From the NCBI GenBank assembly GCA_037045535.1, contig JBAOHI010000082.1, positions 553,224 to 617,223 of the forward strand: 64,000 bases of DNA. Direction: 5' to 3'. How positions within the stretch are numbered: the first letter of the stretch is position 1; the number at the start of each line of letters is the position of its first letter. The notes below the pieces were generated by a model. That model did no database searches. It was given only the letters and a program-made list of their open reading frames with translations, and had not been told where the DNA came from. The stretch comes from Competibacter_A sp037045535 (GTDB lineage Bacteria; Pseudomonadota; Gammaproteobacteria; Competibacterales; Competibacteraceae). Positions 1-9,020 of the stretch are shown piece by piece. Both the position numbers and the translations under genes were made by a program.

Positions 1-519
1 TTTACCGTCGGCGGTCATGTTCTTCAGGGAAATGGATCGCGTGTCGAAAGTTCCGCTAGCCCCTCCCAGGTTGACGTTCGCCGGATCGGCGATGTAGGGA
101 TTGTCGAAGCGGGTCACATTAAAATTGGTCGTTGTCTCGTAGTTGACGCCCTCCCGATCCACGGCCCGAACCTGGATGGCGTGAGAGCCGGCCGACAGGT
201 TGGAGTAATTAAAAGCCATTGAAAATCCAGAATTTTTTGAATTCGGGTAGCTAGGGTATTGATTGCCCACATCATCGCGCAACCCACCGACCGGCACGTT
301 GGTCGCAAACGTGCCATCCACATACAATTCCACATGATCGATTCCCGCCGATCCGACCACCCAGCCGCGCAGGTTCGATATGCCACTATAAGTGCTGCCG
401 GCAGCGGGTTCTTCCACGGCGAGGAGGATGTCGCCCGCCCAGACCGGTGCAGCGATCATCAGGTTCGAACCGAGCGCCAGCGCGCCGAGCAGGGAAAAGC
501 CGATTTTTGTCAGGGTCAT
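1..519 (-). CDS. Secreted beta-sandwich (Ig-like) protein, C-terminus beyond window
   Basis: The frame is open from the ATG at 519 down to base 1 (173 codons) and continues beyond the window. The N-terminus is a signal peptide: a short basic start, the hydrophobic stretch SLLGALALGSNLMIA, then APVWAG as a probable cleavage site. The mature part reads like Ig/cadherin-type repeats (VEEPAAGSTYSGISNLRGW, then HVELYVDG and SAGSHAIQVRAVDREG), as seen in bacterial surface or secreted adhesion proteins. A GGAG box lies about 10 bases before the ATG. The family cannot be fixed from this fragment; export and the beta-sandwich look are what the sequence supports. Confidence 0.7.
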   Translation of the reverse strand, partial: MTLTKIGFSLLGALALGSNLMIAAPVWAGDILLAVEEPAAGSTYSGISNLRGWVVGSAGIDHVELYVDGTFATNVPVGGLRDDVGNQYPSYPNSKNSGFSMAFNYSNLSAGSHAIQVRAVDREGVNYETTTNFNVTRFDNPYIADPANVNLGGASGTFDTRSISLKNMTADGK

Positions 520-816
520 GCTAAGTTGCTCCACCGGTGATGAGTCTTGATCGACCAATACACGATAGCCGTTTTGCCGCAAACGGCAATCCACCGCGAA
601 CCGGGGTGTCTAACAGCGAACCGCGATGTTCGACCGGTTTTGTCTAAACGGATCGCTCATCGGCCAACTATCCCGATATCGATCGGCAGGACTTTGAATT
701 AACTGGCTATTTTTATCGATTTAGAGTGATTATTCTAGGAATTGCCTTTAGGTTTTCAGCAGGGTGTCGTTCGCTATCAGCGCAGTACAAGCCTAACGCA
801 ACTCAGGATTACGCCC

Positions 817-2619
817 ATGCCCAGTTATACCGCTCCCGTACGCGATATGCGGTTCATCCTGCATGAGCTGCTCAAGATCGACCGTTACAATAACCTATTG
901 CCCGGCTTTGCGGAGGCGACGCCGGATACGGTCACGGCCATTTTGGAAGGTGCTGCCCGACTGAGCCAGGAAATTCTGCAACCGCTGAACAAAGTTGGTG
1001 ACCGCGAAGGTTGTCGGCTGGAAAACGGCAGGGTCATTACCCCCAGCGGTTTTAAAGAAGCCTACCTCGCCGTAGTCGAGGACGGCTGGGCCAGCCTGGT
1101 CGGCGAGCCCGAATACGGTGGTCAGGGGTTGCCCTACGTGTTGGGGATGGCGGTCAGCGAAATGATGGCCTCTGCCAACATAGCCTTTGCCATGTACCCT
1201 GGCTTGACTGGCGGTGCCATGGAGGCTATCGAAATCGGTGGCACCGAGGAGCAGAAAGCCCTCTACTTACCGAAGATGATTTCCGGCCAGTGGACCGGCA
1301 CCATGAATCTGACCGAATCGCACTGCGGTACCGATCTGGGCCTATTGCGGACCAAGGCTGAGCCGCAGTCGGATGGCACCTATCGTATTACCGGCACCAA
1401 GATCTTTATTTCAGCCGGCGAGCACGATCTGGCCGAGAACATCGTCCATCTGGTACTGGCTAGAATCCCCGGCGGCCCGGAGGGCGTCAAGGGTATCAGC
1501 CTGTTCATCGTGCCCAAGTGGCTGGTTCAGCCCGATGGCACTCTCGGCGACCGCAACGCTGTGAATTGCGGTGCGCTGGAAGAGAAGATGGGTATCCATG
1601 GCAACGCCACTTGCGTGATGAACTACGACAGCGCGGTCGGTTACCTGCTCGGCCAGGAACACAAGGGGCTGCGGACCATGTTTATCATGATGAACGCGGC
1701 TCGACTGGTCGTGGCGTTGCAGGGTTTGAGCCAGGCGGAAGTCGCCTATCAGAATGCCTTGGCCTATTGTAAGGAACGCTTACAGGGCCGCTCACCGCAG
1801 GGCGCGAAGTATCCCGATCAGCCGGCTGACCCGATCATCGTTCATCCCGATATCCGCCGGATGCTGATGACAGTCAAGGTGTTCAAGGAAGGGGCACGAG
1901 CGCTGGCCTACTGGGCCGGCTTGATGGTCGATATCATCCGCAAGCATCCCGATCCCGAGACGCGGCAGAAAACCGAGGATTTGCTAGGCTTGTTGACTCC
2001 GGTGTTGAAGGCGTATCTCACCGACACGGGTTTCAACTCAGTGAACTTGTGCTTGCAGTGCTTCGGCGGTTACGGCTACATCGCCGAATCGGGCATGGAG
2101 CAGTTCGTGCGCGACGTTCGCATTACCCAGATTTACGAGGGCGCCAACGGCATTCAAGCCTTGGATCTGACCGGCCGCAAGTTGCCGGCCAACCGGGGTC
2201 GGGCGATTCAGTTGTTCCTCGCGCTGGTAGGCGGGTTCTGCGAGAAGCACAAAGACAGCGCTGCGCTGTCACCTTTCATCAAACCACTGAGCGAGGCGCT
2301 GGAGCGGCTGATCGAGGCCACCCAATGGCTGATGCAACAGGCGCTTGCCGATCCGGACAACGGCGGTGCGGTGTCGATGGATTATCTGTACATCATGGCG
2401 CTGGTGACGCTGGGCTATCAGTGGGCGCAAGTTGCTCGCGTTTGCGAGAACCCACTGTCCAAGCCCGACGATGACAGCTTCGACCGGGCTTTTTACCAAA
2501 GCAAATGGGTGTGCGCGAAGTTCTTCATGGAGAAAGTGTTGCCGGAAACGATGTCGCACTTGGCCAAAATTCGGGCCGGCGCCGATTCTCTGATGACCCT
2601 GCCGGCCGAGGCGTTCTAG
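817..2619 (+). CDS. Acyl-CoA dehydrogenase, long (about 600 aa) type with C-terminal extension
   Basis: FAD-dependent alpha,beta-dehydrogenation of acyl-CoA, the first step of beta-oxidation. The 600-residue length matches the bacterial group (FadE/DmdC-like) that carries a C-terminal domain after the usual 380-residue core. Visible signatures are TGTMNLTESHCGTDLG for flavin/substrate binding, the FGGYGYIAESGMEQFVRDVR segment, and YEGANGIQALDL, whose Glu (about residue 441) is in the catalytic-base position. The frame is open from 742, but MPSYTAPVRDM at 817 is the typical family start, so 817 was chosen. No electron-transfer flavoprotein genes are adjacent. Substrate chain length cannot be told. 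Confidence 0.9.
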   Translation: MPSYTAPVRDMRFILHELLKIDRYNNLLPGFAEATPDTVTAILEGAARLSQEILQPLNKVGDREGCRLENGRVITPSGFKEAYLAVVEDGWASLVGEPEYGGQGLPYVLGMAVSEMMASANIAFAMYPGLTGGAMEAIEIGGTEEQKALYLPKMISGQWTGTMNLTESHCGTDLGLLRTKAEPQSDGTYRITGTKIFISAGEHDLAENIVHLVLARIPGGPEGVKGISLFIVPKWLVQPDGTLGDRNAVNCGALEEKMGIHGNATCVMNYDSAVGYLLGQEHKGLRTMFIMMNAARLVVALQGLSQAEVAYQNALAYCKERLQGRSPQGAKYPDQPADPIIVHPDIRRMLMTVKVFKEGARALAYWAGLMVDIIRKHPDPETRQKTEDLLGLLTPVLKAYLTDTGFNSVNLCLQCFGGYGYIAESGMEQFVRDVRITQIYEGANGIQALDLTGRKLPANRGRAIQLFLALVGGFCEKHKDSAALSPFIKPLSEALERLIEATQWLMQQALADPDNGGAVSMDYLYIMALVTLGYQWAQVARVCENPLSKPDDDSFDRAFYQSKWVCAKFFMEKVLPETMSHLAKIRAGADSLMTLPAEAF

Positions 2620-2767
2620 GGCCGATCGTTACAGGAGCTTCACCTCGGGGTTGCTTAGCCAGCTTTAGCCGGTGCAGGAAAGAGGGCTAGGAGAGGGTGT
2701 CGCCCGCGACGCTCACCCATCGACCTGTGACAGGTTTCTGGCCAACCTCGCGACGCTACCACAGCCG

Positions 2768-5539
2768 CTATGGCGGAGGTCCCGGATCCTCGTCATCGGG
2801 CTCGGCGTACCGCTGGGGTGGGGGGGAACCCCGCTCCCACCGCTGGCGTGGTGGAGGCCCTGGATCCCCGTCATCGGGCGGGGAGCGTCGTTGAGGCGGT
2901 GAGGACATCGCTTGGCGGGCGTTGCGAGACCAGCGGTCGCGCCGTTCGATCTGCCGTGTCGGCCGACAACCGTTCGCTGAGTTGCAGTTCCCCATCCAAC
3001 CGTTGATTGCTCGATTGGCGCTATCGAAACCGCGCTGGATTTCCGTGCCGACCGAGGCGCTGGTGTGGCCGACCCAGTTGCCGACATTTTGCGCTTCGCG
3101 CCGGATATCGTTGGCCGCGCGGCCGGCGTCTTTCCGTAAATCGGTAATGGGGTCGGTGGAACGTACCGGGGGCTTTGGTGGCGATGCGGTTGGGTTGCGA
3201 GACGGAGCAGCCGTGGCTACTGCTGGAGACGGTGTTGATCGAGTGGGAGTTGTTGGCGGGGAAGGATTACTGCGGCTGACCAGCATGATCGGTGGCGGAG
3301 CGCGATCCGGGGTAGCGGTCCTGGGGTTGGTGCGGCTGACCAACTCGATGGGCGGCGGGGTAGAGGGTGTTTCTTTATTGGGACGGCTGACTAATTCGAT
3401 AGGCGCCAAGGCCGGGGGGCGCCGATTAGAAGAAGCTGTTTTAGGTGCTGCATCGGTGTGAGGGGCCGGCCGCTCCCGAACGACTCGGGTTATCGCCTTA
3501 TCGGCGTGGGGTACGGCAGCCGTTTTCTCCTCCGGGGTTGGATGACGAGCCGAAGCCGACTGAGCAGCAGGTTCGGGCGGTTTTGGAGCCACTTTTACGA
3601 TCGAAGTGGTTTTGGTGGGACTCTTCACGACCGGGCGTGAAGTGGTGGGTGCGGGTGGTTCAGCTGCGTTGGTGGACCGTGGTGCTACGCTGCTGCTTTT
3701 TTCAGCGGTTTCGACGGTAGGAGGTGCCGCCTTAACCGTCCTCTGGTTAGTAGACCGTGGCGCTACGCTGCTACTTTTTTCAGCGGTTTCGACGGTAGGA
3801 GGTGCCGCCTTGACCGTTCGTTGATGGGCTGTTTGTTTGGGCGGCCGGTTTGGTCTGGATCGTTCGGTGATCGCGGGCGCGGTGGTTTTGCGTGGAGCGT
3901 CCGCTGTCGAGGAGGGCAATTTAGGTGTCGGTGGGGAAGCGACCGGTTTAGTCTGGCTCGGCGTGACAGCTATGCCAGGAGCATTGGGTGAGGTTTCGGT
4001 TCCGGACTCGGTTCCGGACTCGGTAATGGATTCAGTAACGGATTCGGTTGTCGGTGGAGCCGGTGGTTCCGCCTCGACCAGGGGTTCCGCTGAGGAGTCC
4101 GTTGGGGTGCTGGGTGTCGTATCGGTGACGACGTTTTCTGGTGTTTCACTCGCCGATATTGCCGGCGGCTCGACTGCCGTTGCCTGCTGCTCCTTGGTCA
4201 GCTTGGAATCGGGTACAGTGGTCGCCACTGGATTTTCGTTGTCGGGCGGTTCGGAAGGCAATGATGGTTCCGAAGGTGCTGGCGCGGCGGATTCGGTTGC
4301 CAGAGCTGGGGAGGGAGCGGCAGGGCTCGGTTCCGGTACGAACGCTACGCCGGGTGGCTGGGTTTGCTCCTGATGAAACGCAGGGCGGATAATGGTAGCC
4401 CAAGCCAGGGTGCCGACCAGCCCAGCTACGCCGATCAAACCGATGGTGCGCTTCGACCAGGGAAACCGTGTCGGGGTATTGCTCCGGCGGGGATGCCGGT
4501 TTGGCGGTGTATCTGGGAGCTGTTCCAGCCTGTCCGATAAAGCGAGTGGGATAGCCGGTTGGTCGGCACGCACTGCCTCTAAGATCGTGCGTATTTCCGC
4601 GCTCGAGGCGGGACGGGTGGCAGGATCGCCTGCCAACAGCCGAGTCAGCAGGTCGATCAGCAGTGTCGCCGCGCCACGTTGTCGCTGCTCTGGCCGTGCG
4701 GGCACGGTCCAGAATTCGATGGCGTGTCGTAACAGCTCCCGTTCTCCATCGGTCAACCCGCCCAATTCGTCGCGATGCTTGCCGGCGCCTTCCTGGCCGT
4801 GCAGGGCCAGCAGTTGGCCGAGCCGGCGCTGGGCGGCGGTGGCGGATTGCTCGGTGAGCAGCGCAAAAAGCAACAAGCCCAGAGCATAATAGTCGGCGCG
4901 GTGATCAACAGCATATTCGCAGCCGTTTTCGCCTTGGCGGACCGGCAAAATTTGCTCCGGCGCCATGGTGGCGGGGGTGCCGATACAGGAACGGGTACTA
5001 TCGCCGTCCTCGCGCTTGAGCGAGCCAAAATCGGCCAGCTTGAGCAGCGCGCCCCGTTCGCCGACCAGGATGTTGCTGAATTTCAGATCGCGATACACGA
5101 AACCAGCACGGTGGATCACATCCAGACCATCCAGGATCTGTTCGGTCCAATCGAGAATCTGGGCCAGATCAGGCGGTGGAGCGTCGTCCCGCCGCAATTG
5201 TGATAGCCATTGGCCGAGGTTGGCCTGCAACCGCTCCAGGACCAGCACCGGTTGGCCATCCAGCCGGTCGTGGTCGAGCAGCGCGACGATGTGCCGAGAT
5301 TGCGCCGCGTTCAAGCTGTCTAGAAAATGGATTTCCCGTTCCAGATGGGCGTGCCAGTGGCCGTGCAGGCTGAGGTCAGCCTGTAGCATGGCGTCGGCGT
5401 TGATGAACTTCAGGGCAACGGCGCGGCCGCTGGGATCGGTGGCGGCCCAAACCTGGCCGTAACTCCCGGCGTCAGTCGAGAGTAGGGCATCGATCCGGTA
5501 CTCCCGGCCTTTGATCACGATCCGCTCGCCGCTCCGCAT
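2768..5539 (-). CDS. Transmembrane serine/threonine protein kinase with long Pro-rich extracytoplasmic tail
   Basis: An intracellular Hanks-type kinase domain fills about residues 10-330: glycine loop GSYGQVWAA, lysine in VALKFINADAM, catalytic loop YRDLKFSN, ADFGSL, and MAPEQ in the activation segment. One membrane helix follows (about 373-395, IGLIGVAGLVGTLAWATI). The remaining 500 or so residues are low-complexity Pro/Ser/Thr/Ala sequence with repeats: SITESGTESGTE, two exact 26-residue copies starting QRTVKAAPP, three PIELVSR/PIMLVSR blocks, and DDGDPGPPP/DDEDPGPPP at the end. Such a tail probably spans the periplasm or binds cell wall. The gene is divergent from the SEDS/FHA genes that start at 5643, with about 100 bp between them. 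FHA proteins next door are plausible readers of its phosphothreonines. Confidence 0.85.
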   Translation of the reverse strand: MRSGERIVIKGREYRIDALLSTDAGSYGQVWAATDPSGRAVALKFINADAMLQADLSLHGHWHAHLEREIHFLDSLNAAQSRHIVALLDHDRLDGQPVLVLERLQANLGQWLSQLRRDDAPPPDLAQILDWTEQILDGLDVIHRAGFVYRDLKFSNILVGERGALLKLADFGSLKREDGDSTRSCIGTPATMAPEQILPVRQGENGCEYAVDHRADYYALGLLLFALLTEQSATAAQRRLGQLLALHGQEGAGKHRDELGGLTDGERELLRHAIEFWTVPARPEQRQRGAATLLIDLLTRLLAGDPATRPASSAEIRTILEAVRADQPAIPLALSDRLEQLPDTPPNRHPRRSNTPTRFPWSKRTIGLIGVAGLVGTLAWATIIRPAFHQEQTQPPGVAFVPEPSPAAPSPALATESAAPAPSEPSLPSEPPDNENPVATTVPDSKLTKEQQATAVEPPAISASETPENVVTDTTPSTPTDSSAEPLVEAEPPAPPTTESVTESITESGTESGTETSPNAPGIAVTPSQTKPVASPPTPKLPSSTADAPRKTTAPAITERSRPNRPPKQTAHQRTVKAAPPTVETAEKSSSVAPRSTNQRTVKAAPPTVETAEKSSSVAPRSTNAAEPPAPTTSRPVVKSPTKTTSIVKVAPKPPEPAAQSASARHPTPEEKTAAVPHADKAITRVVRERPAPHTDAAPKTASSNRRPPALAPIELVSRPNKETPSTPPPIELVSRTNPRTATPDRAPPPIMLVSRSNPSPPTTPTRSTPSPAVATAAPSRNPTASPPKPPVRSTDPITDLRKDAGRAANDIRREAQNVGNWVGHTSASVGTEIQRGFDSANRAINGWMGNCNSANGCRPTRQIERRDRWSRNARQAMSSPPQRRSPPDDGDPGPPPRQRWERGSPPPQRYAEPDDEDPGPPP
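3675..3830. repeat. 78-bp tandem duplication inside the kinase tail
   Basis: Two nearly identical 78-bp units (starting about 3675 and 3753) encode 26-residue repeats in the proline-rich tail of the kinase. The copies differ at very few bases, so the duplication is recent or is being homogenised. It preserves the frame. Confidence 0.85.
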
Positions 5540-5642
5540 GAGAAATTCTCCGGTCTGTCGCCCTCGGGATGAGTTTGAATATCGAGTAAACTAAGCCGTG
5601 ACCGTCAGGTCAAGGTATTCCGATATTTTGGCACTATTCCAC

Positions 5643-6638
5643 ATGAAACCCATACCAAAACTGAATCGTGCGAGCCGTTCCTGGCTGGCGCGGTGGGTGC
5701 CGGTAACGCTTTTTGTGGCCGCGTGCGTCGGATTGTTGCAACGGCAATTGGCTGACATCTACGCGCGGCCGAGCGCGTTGCCCGCGGTCTCCGCTAAACC
5801 GTCGCCGGGTCGGGAGGATGCCCTGTTGTTCGACCGGTCGCTGGCTGCCGGTTTGCTGCATTTGGGCGAAGATGGACGGATCGCCATCGCCCCGGCCGAC
5901 CTGCCGTTGCGTCAAGCCTACGCGCGCGATAATCCGGAACTATTGGCGCCGCGTTCGGACGAGCCCGATTGGCTGAATGGGGTGTGGAATGAAAACGTGC
6001 GTCAAATTCATCGGGCGTTGCATTTCAGCGCCGCCGGCCGTTACGTGCGCCAGCAGGTCGAGGCTTTCAACTCCCAGGCGTGGCTGGCGGCGGTCCGCTG
6101 GCAATCCTTTTCGGAGGAGAAAGGCGAGTGGCGAGCCGATTGGGCCGAAGCACCGTTGGTTCTCACCGAAACCGTGCCGCCGTCGATCGATCGGCTATCG
6201 GCCGGGATCGACGGCGATTGGCAGCCGTGGCGACGGGTGGCACGCTGGCCTGCTTTAGAGGGACGGTTCCCGGTGCGATTTCAATTGAGGTGGGCACGGC
6301 CCTCGCACGAGGGCGAACGCGCAGTCCTGTTCGTGGTGGGCGGAATCCCGACCGTGACCGGGGCAAGGGTGGTGACGAGCGAGCGGTGTTGTCTACGAGC
6401 GACCGTTTGTGCCGAGTCGGAGGCGGTGGCCCGCCGGTTGTGGCTGGAGCTGCCGGAGGGGGCGACCGGGCTGGAGGCCAGCTTCTCGCCGTTACCGACG
6501 ACCGCGATTCCAGGTCTCTTTCGCGATCAGTTTACCCATATTCGACGAGAGGGCGAACGGCTGGTCTGGCAGGACCGACTGACGGTCGCGATCGGATCGG
6601 CCCGATCGCCGACAATGGCAGCTATAGTCGAGGAGTGA
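5643..6638 (+). CDS. Membrane-anchored protein of unknown function, first gene of the SEDS/FHA set
   Basis: This 331-residue protein has an N-terminal basic stretch and a single hydrophobic anchor (WVPVTLFVAACVGLLQRQL, about residues 15-33), so the rest is probably periplasmic. The body contains a helical, Trp-rich part (WNENVRQIHRALHFSAAG, AWLAAVRWQSF) and a C-terminal part predicted to be beta-rich. I do not recognise the family. It stops 3 bases before the SEDS gene at 6642, so the two are almost certainly co-transcribed. In actinobacterial kinase/SEDS operons this slot holds a penicillin-binding protein, but no SxxK or KTG motif is evident here. GTG at 5598 is an alternative start; the ATG was chosen because it precedes the anchor directly. 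Confidence 0.65.
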   Translation: MKPIPKLNRASRSWLARWVPVTLFVAACVGLLQRQLADIYARPSALPAVSAKPSPGREDALLFDRSLAAGLLHLGEDGRIAIAPADLPLRQAYARDNPELLAPRSDEPDWLNGVWNENVRQIHRALHFSAAGRYVRQQVEAFNSQAWLAAVRWQSFSEEKGEWRADWAEAPLVLTETVPPSIDRLSAGIDGDWQPWRRVARWPALEGRFPVRFQLRWARPSHEGERAVLFVVGGIPTVTGARVVTSERCCLRATVCAESEAVARRLWLELPEGATGLEASFSPLPTTAIPGLFRDQFTHIRREGERLVWQDRLTVAIGSARSPTMAAIVEE

Positions 6639-6641
6639 GAC

Positions 6642-9020
6642 GTGTCTGCATCGACAGCCGAAAAAGGAATCCGCTTTCGATGGAGGTCGCGTGCTGGCCG
6701 AGGCGGATTACTGGCGATCTGGTTGCTACCGGTGTTGGCCGCGCTGTGGACGGTTGAACGGGCGCCCGATTGGTTGGAGCCGCGCCAATTGACCGTCGAG
6801 CTGGAGCCCGGTCAATCGTTGACACTGGGTCGGGAAGCGTTGTGGGCGCCTCGGGCCGACGACGAACACATCTTGCTGCACCGCGAGGCGAACGGAGCAT
6901 GGCGGTTGAGCAATCTCTCATCCGGCAAGCGGGTGTTATGGCGACCTGCTTCGGCGGGCGATGGAAAGCCGACCCGGGAGTGGTTGCTGATGTCGGGGGC
7001 GTCTTTTGCAGTGGGTGCCCACCCCTTTACGGTATCGGGCGCGGAAAATGGCCGACTGATCTTGCATGATGGTGACCGACGTTGGGAATATGATGGTCTT
7101 CGTCTGCGTCGAGACGGCCAACTGCTGCCAGAATGCCGCCAGGACTGGCGTAGTCGATTGCGCGAGTGGCTGAGCAGTGCGGAATTGCCGTTCGGGTGGG
7201 TACAGCGACCGTTGCGGTTGGGTGGCGGCGTGTATTGCGCTGACCGACTGGGACTTGGAGGGGTGCCGCTGGATACGGCGGAGATCGTGCCAACCCGCGA
7301 AGGGTTCGTACTCTGTCCCGGCGAGGCAGGGCGGCCGGACGGTTCCCCGGTGACCGTGAAGGTCGGAACGCCGGACGCGGAATCCTTGTGGCAGCGTTCG
7401 GTTCCCTTGCACCCTGGCGATGGCTTGATCATCGGCCGAACCCACTATCGGGTGGTAGAAACCGCACCGACTTTGACCTTGGCGGTGATGGCTAGGGCGC
7501 GACGCTGGTTGGCGGAGTCATCGCCGCCGTCGGTCTCGCCAGCGGTGTCGGTGAGTTGGAGCGGGTTGGCGTGGTTGTGGCCGCTCGATCAGCAGCTGCT
7601 GGATTGGCGGTTCGGCTTGGTGTTGTCGCCGCTGATACTGGGTGGGGTCTGGCCGGGTCGGCGACAGGGATGGCCAGCCGCGACTGTCCGATGGCAGATT
7701 GCGCTGGCGTTGACGTTAGCCGGTCTGTGTTTCGAAATGCATTTGAAAGCGTTGACCATGGCAATACTGTGGCCGTATCTGGTCGCTTGGCCGGCGCTGC
7801 TGATTTGGTTGGAGACCGTGCGCTCGCGGTGGAGCGTTGGGTTGTTGACGGCGCTGACTCTGTTGCTGGGCAGTGGATTGGTGACCCTGCTCCAACTGGG
7901 GGTCGGCGCGGGCGAGGCAGGCTGGCAGCGCTATGGTGGCAGCGGCGCGGCGCTGGCCGGTGTATTCGGTTGGTTGGCCTGGGCTGGGTGGAGCGCTTGG
8001 CCATGGATGCGCCCGACCGTTCGGCTAGACCGACATTGGGCAAGCTGGGGTTTAGGCTTGTTGGGCATTGTGGCGATGGCGCTGTTAGCGGTGCAGACGA
8101 TTTCCGGCGACGAAGGCGGCTGGGCCGGGTTACAACCATTTGAGCTGATTCTGCTGGTTCTGGTTGCCGTGGCCGCTCATGCCCTCACGCTACGGGAGCG
8201 GTCGCCCGTTCACGGGTGGAGCCACGATTATTCAGTGCCTTGGCTGCGCTATCTGGGTTTTTTGATCTTATTGACGGCGGTATGCGGTTTTGCCCTGATG
8301 TTCTTGCACGATTTTTCGCCGTTGGCGCTGCTGGTTTTTTGGAGCCTGGCCTTGGCTTGGGCTTACCTGCGCGCCCATCCTTTCCTGCTCTGGCGGCGGA
8401 TGGGCCTGATGGTTGTGATGGCCTTGATTTTATCGCTGGTGGCCGGCTTGGCTTGGCTGCGTGACCGACCAGAGGGGATTTCCTTAGATTTTCAAATGGA
8501 TCGAATCCGAGTTTGGGTTGCTCCGGACCAGTATCCTCACGCTGGTTACCAGTTGCGGCGGGCGCTGGAAGCGATTCGGGCCGGTGGTTGGGCGGGGACT
8601 GTCTGGAACGAGACAGCAAATGGTCGGGCCATGACGGTTCCCGTCGTGGAAAGCGATTTTGCGCCGTCATTTTTTCTGAGCCGATATGGTGGTCTGGCGG
8701 GCTTGGTGTTGGTGGGGGGGCAGGCGTTGTTTGTCGCACTGATGGTCATAATCGCCAACCGTGCGTTGAATCGAGGCTGGTCGAGCGATAATCGCCCGAC
8801 GATGGTTGCTGGGTTTGTCTATTTTTTTCTCTACGGTGGCGCCGCTTTGCTCAGCGCGCGCTTTTTGGTTTCCTGGGGCACCAATCTAGGCTTTTTACCC
8901 GTGATGGGCCAACCGATGCCATTGTTGTCGGCTGCCGGTAGCCATCTCGTGTTATCCGTGTTGCCGATTGTGGCCTTGGCCGTTGTGGTCGAGGAAAAAG
9001 GTCGTGATAACTCCTCCTGA
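6642..9020 (+). CDS. SEDS-family (FtsW/RodA-like) multi-pass protein with N-terminal FHA-like regions
   Basis: The 792-residue protein starts with a membrane helix (GGLLAIWLLPVLAALWTVE), followed by about 250 residues with FHA-like strands (LEPGQSLTLGREALWAP; HPGDGLIIGRTHYRVVET). Many membrane helices follow from about residue 310. The C-terminal third carries SEDS hallmarks: DRIRVWVAPDQYPHAGYQL, GGWAG, ESDFAPSFFLSRYGGLAGL in the place of the FtsW TDFIF region, and LGFLPVMGQPMPLLSAAG, equivalent to LPVTGIPLPFISYGG. SEDS proteins polymerise glycan strands with a class B PBP. None is visible here, so activity is inferred from family only. The start is GTG, and the 3' end overlaps the FHA gene by 17 bases. 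Confidence 0.75.
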   Translation: MSASTAEKGIRFRWRSRAGRGGLLAIWLLPVLAALWTVERAPDWLEPRQLTVELEPGQSLTLGREALWAPRADDEHILLHREANGAWRLSNLSSGKRVLWRPASAGDGKPTREWLLMSGASFAVGAHPFTVSGAENGRLILHDGDRRWEYDGLRLRRDGQLLPECRQDWRSRLREWLSSAELPFGWVQRPLRLGGGVYCADRLGLGGVPLDTAEIVPTREGFVLCPGEAGRPDGSPVTVKVGTPDAESLWQRSVPLHPGDGLIIGRTHYRVVETAPTLTLAVMARARRWLAESSPPSVSPAVSVSWSGLAWLWPLDQQLLDWRFGLVLSPLILGGVWPGRRQGWPAATVRWQIALALTLAGLCFEMHLKALTMAILWPYLVAWPALLIWLETVRSRWSVGLLTALTLLLGSGLVTLLQLGVGAGEAGWQRYGGSGAALAGVFGWLAWAGWSAWPWMRPTVRLDRHWASWGLGLLGIVAMALLAVQTISGDEGGWAGLQPFELILLVLVAVAAHALTLRERSPVHGWSHDYSVPWLRYLGFLILLTAVCGFALMFLHDFSPLALLVFWSLALAWAYLRAHPFLLWRRMGLMVVMALILSLVAGLAWLRDRPEGISLDFQMDRIRVWVAPDQYPHAGYQLRRALEAIRAGGWAGTVWNETANGRAMTVPVVESDFAPSFFLSRYGGLAGLVLVGGQALFVALMVIIANRALNRGWSSDNRPTMVAGFVYFFLYGGAALLSARFLVSWGTNLGFLPVMGQPMPLLSAAGSHLVLSVLPIVALAVVVEEKGRDNSS

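Noticed and set aside
742..816. Upstream start for the acyl-CoA dehydrogenase
   Set aside because: The extra 25 residues do not resemble the family, whose members start at MPSYTAPV.
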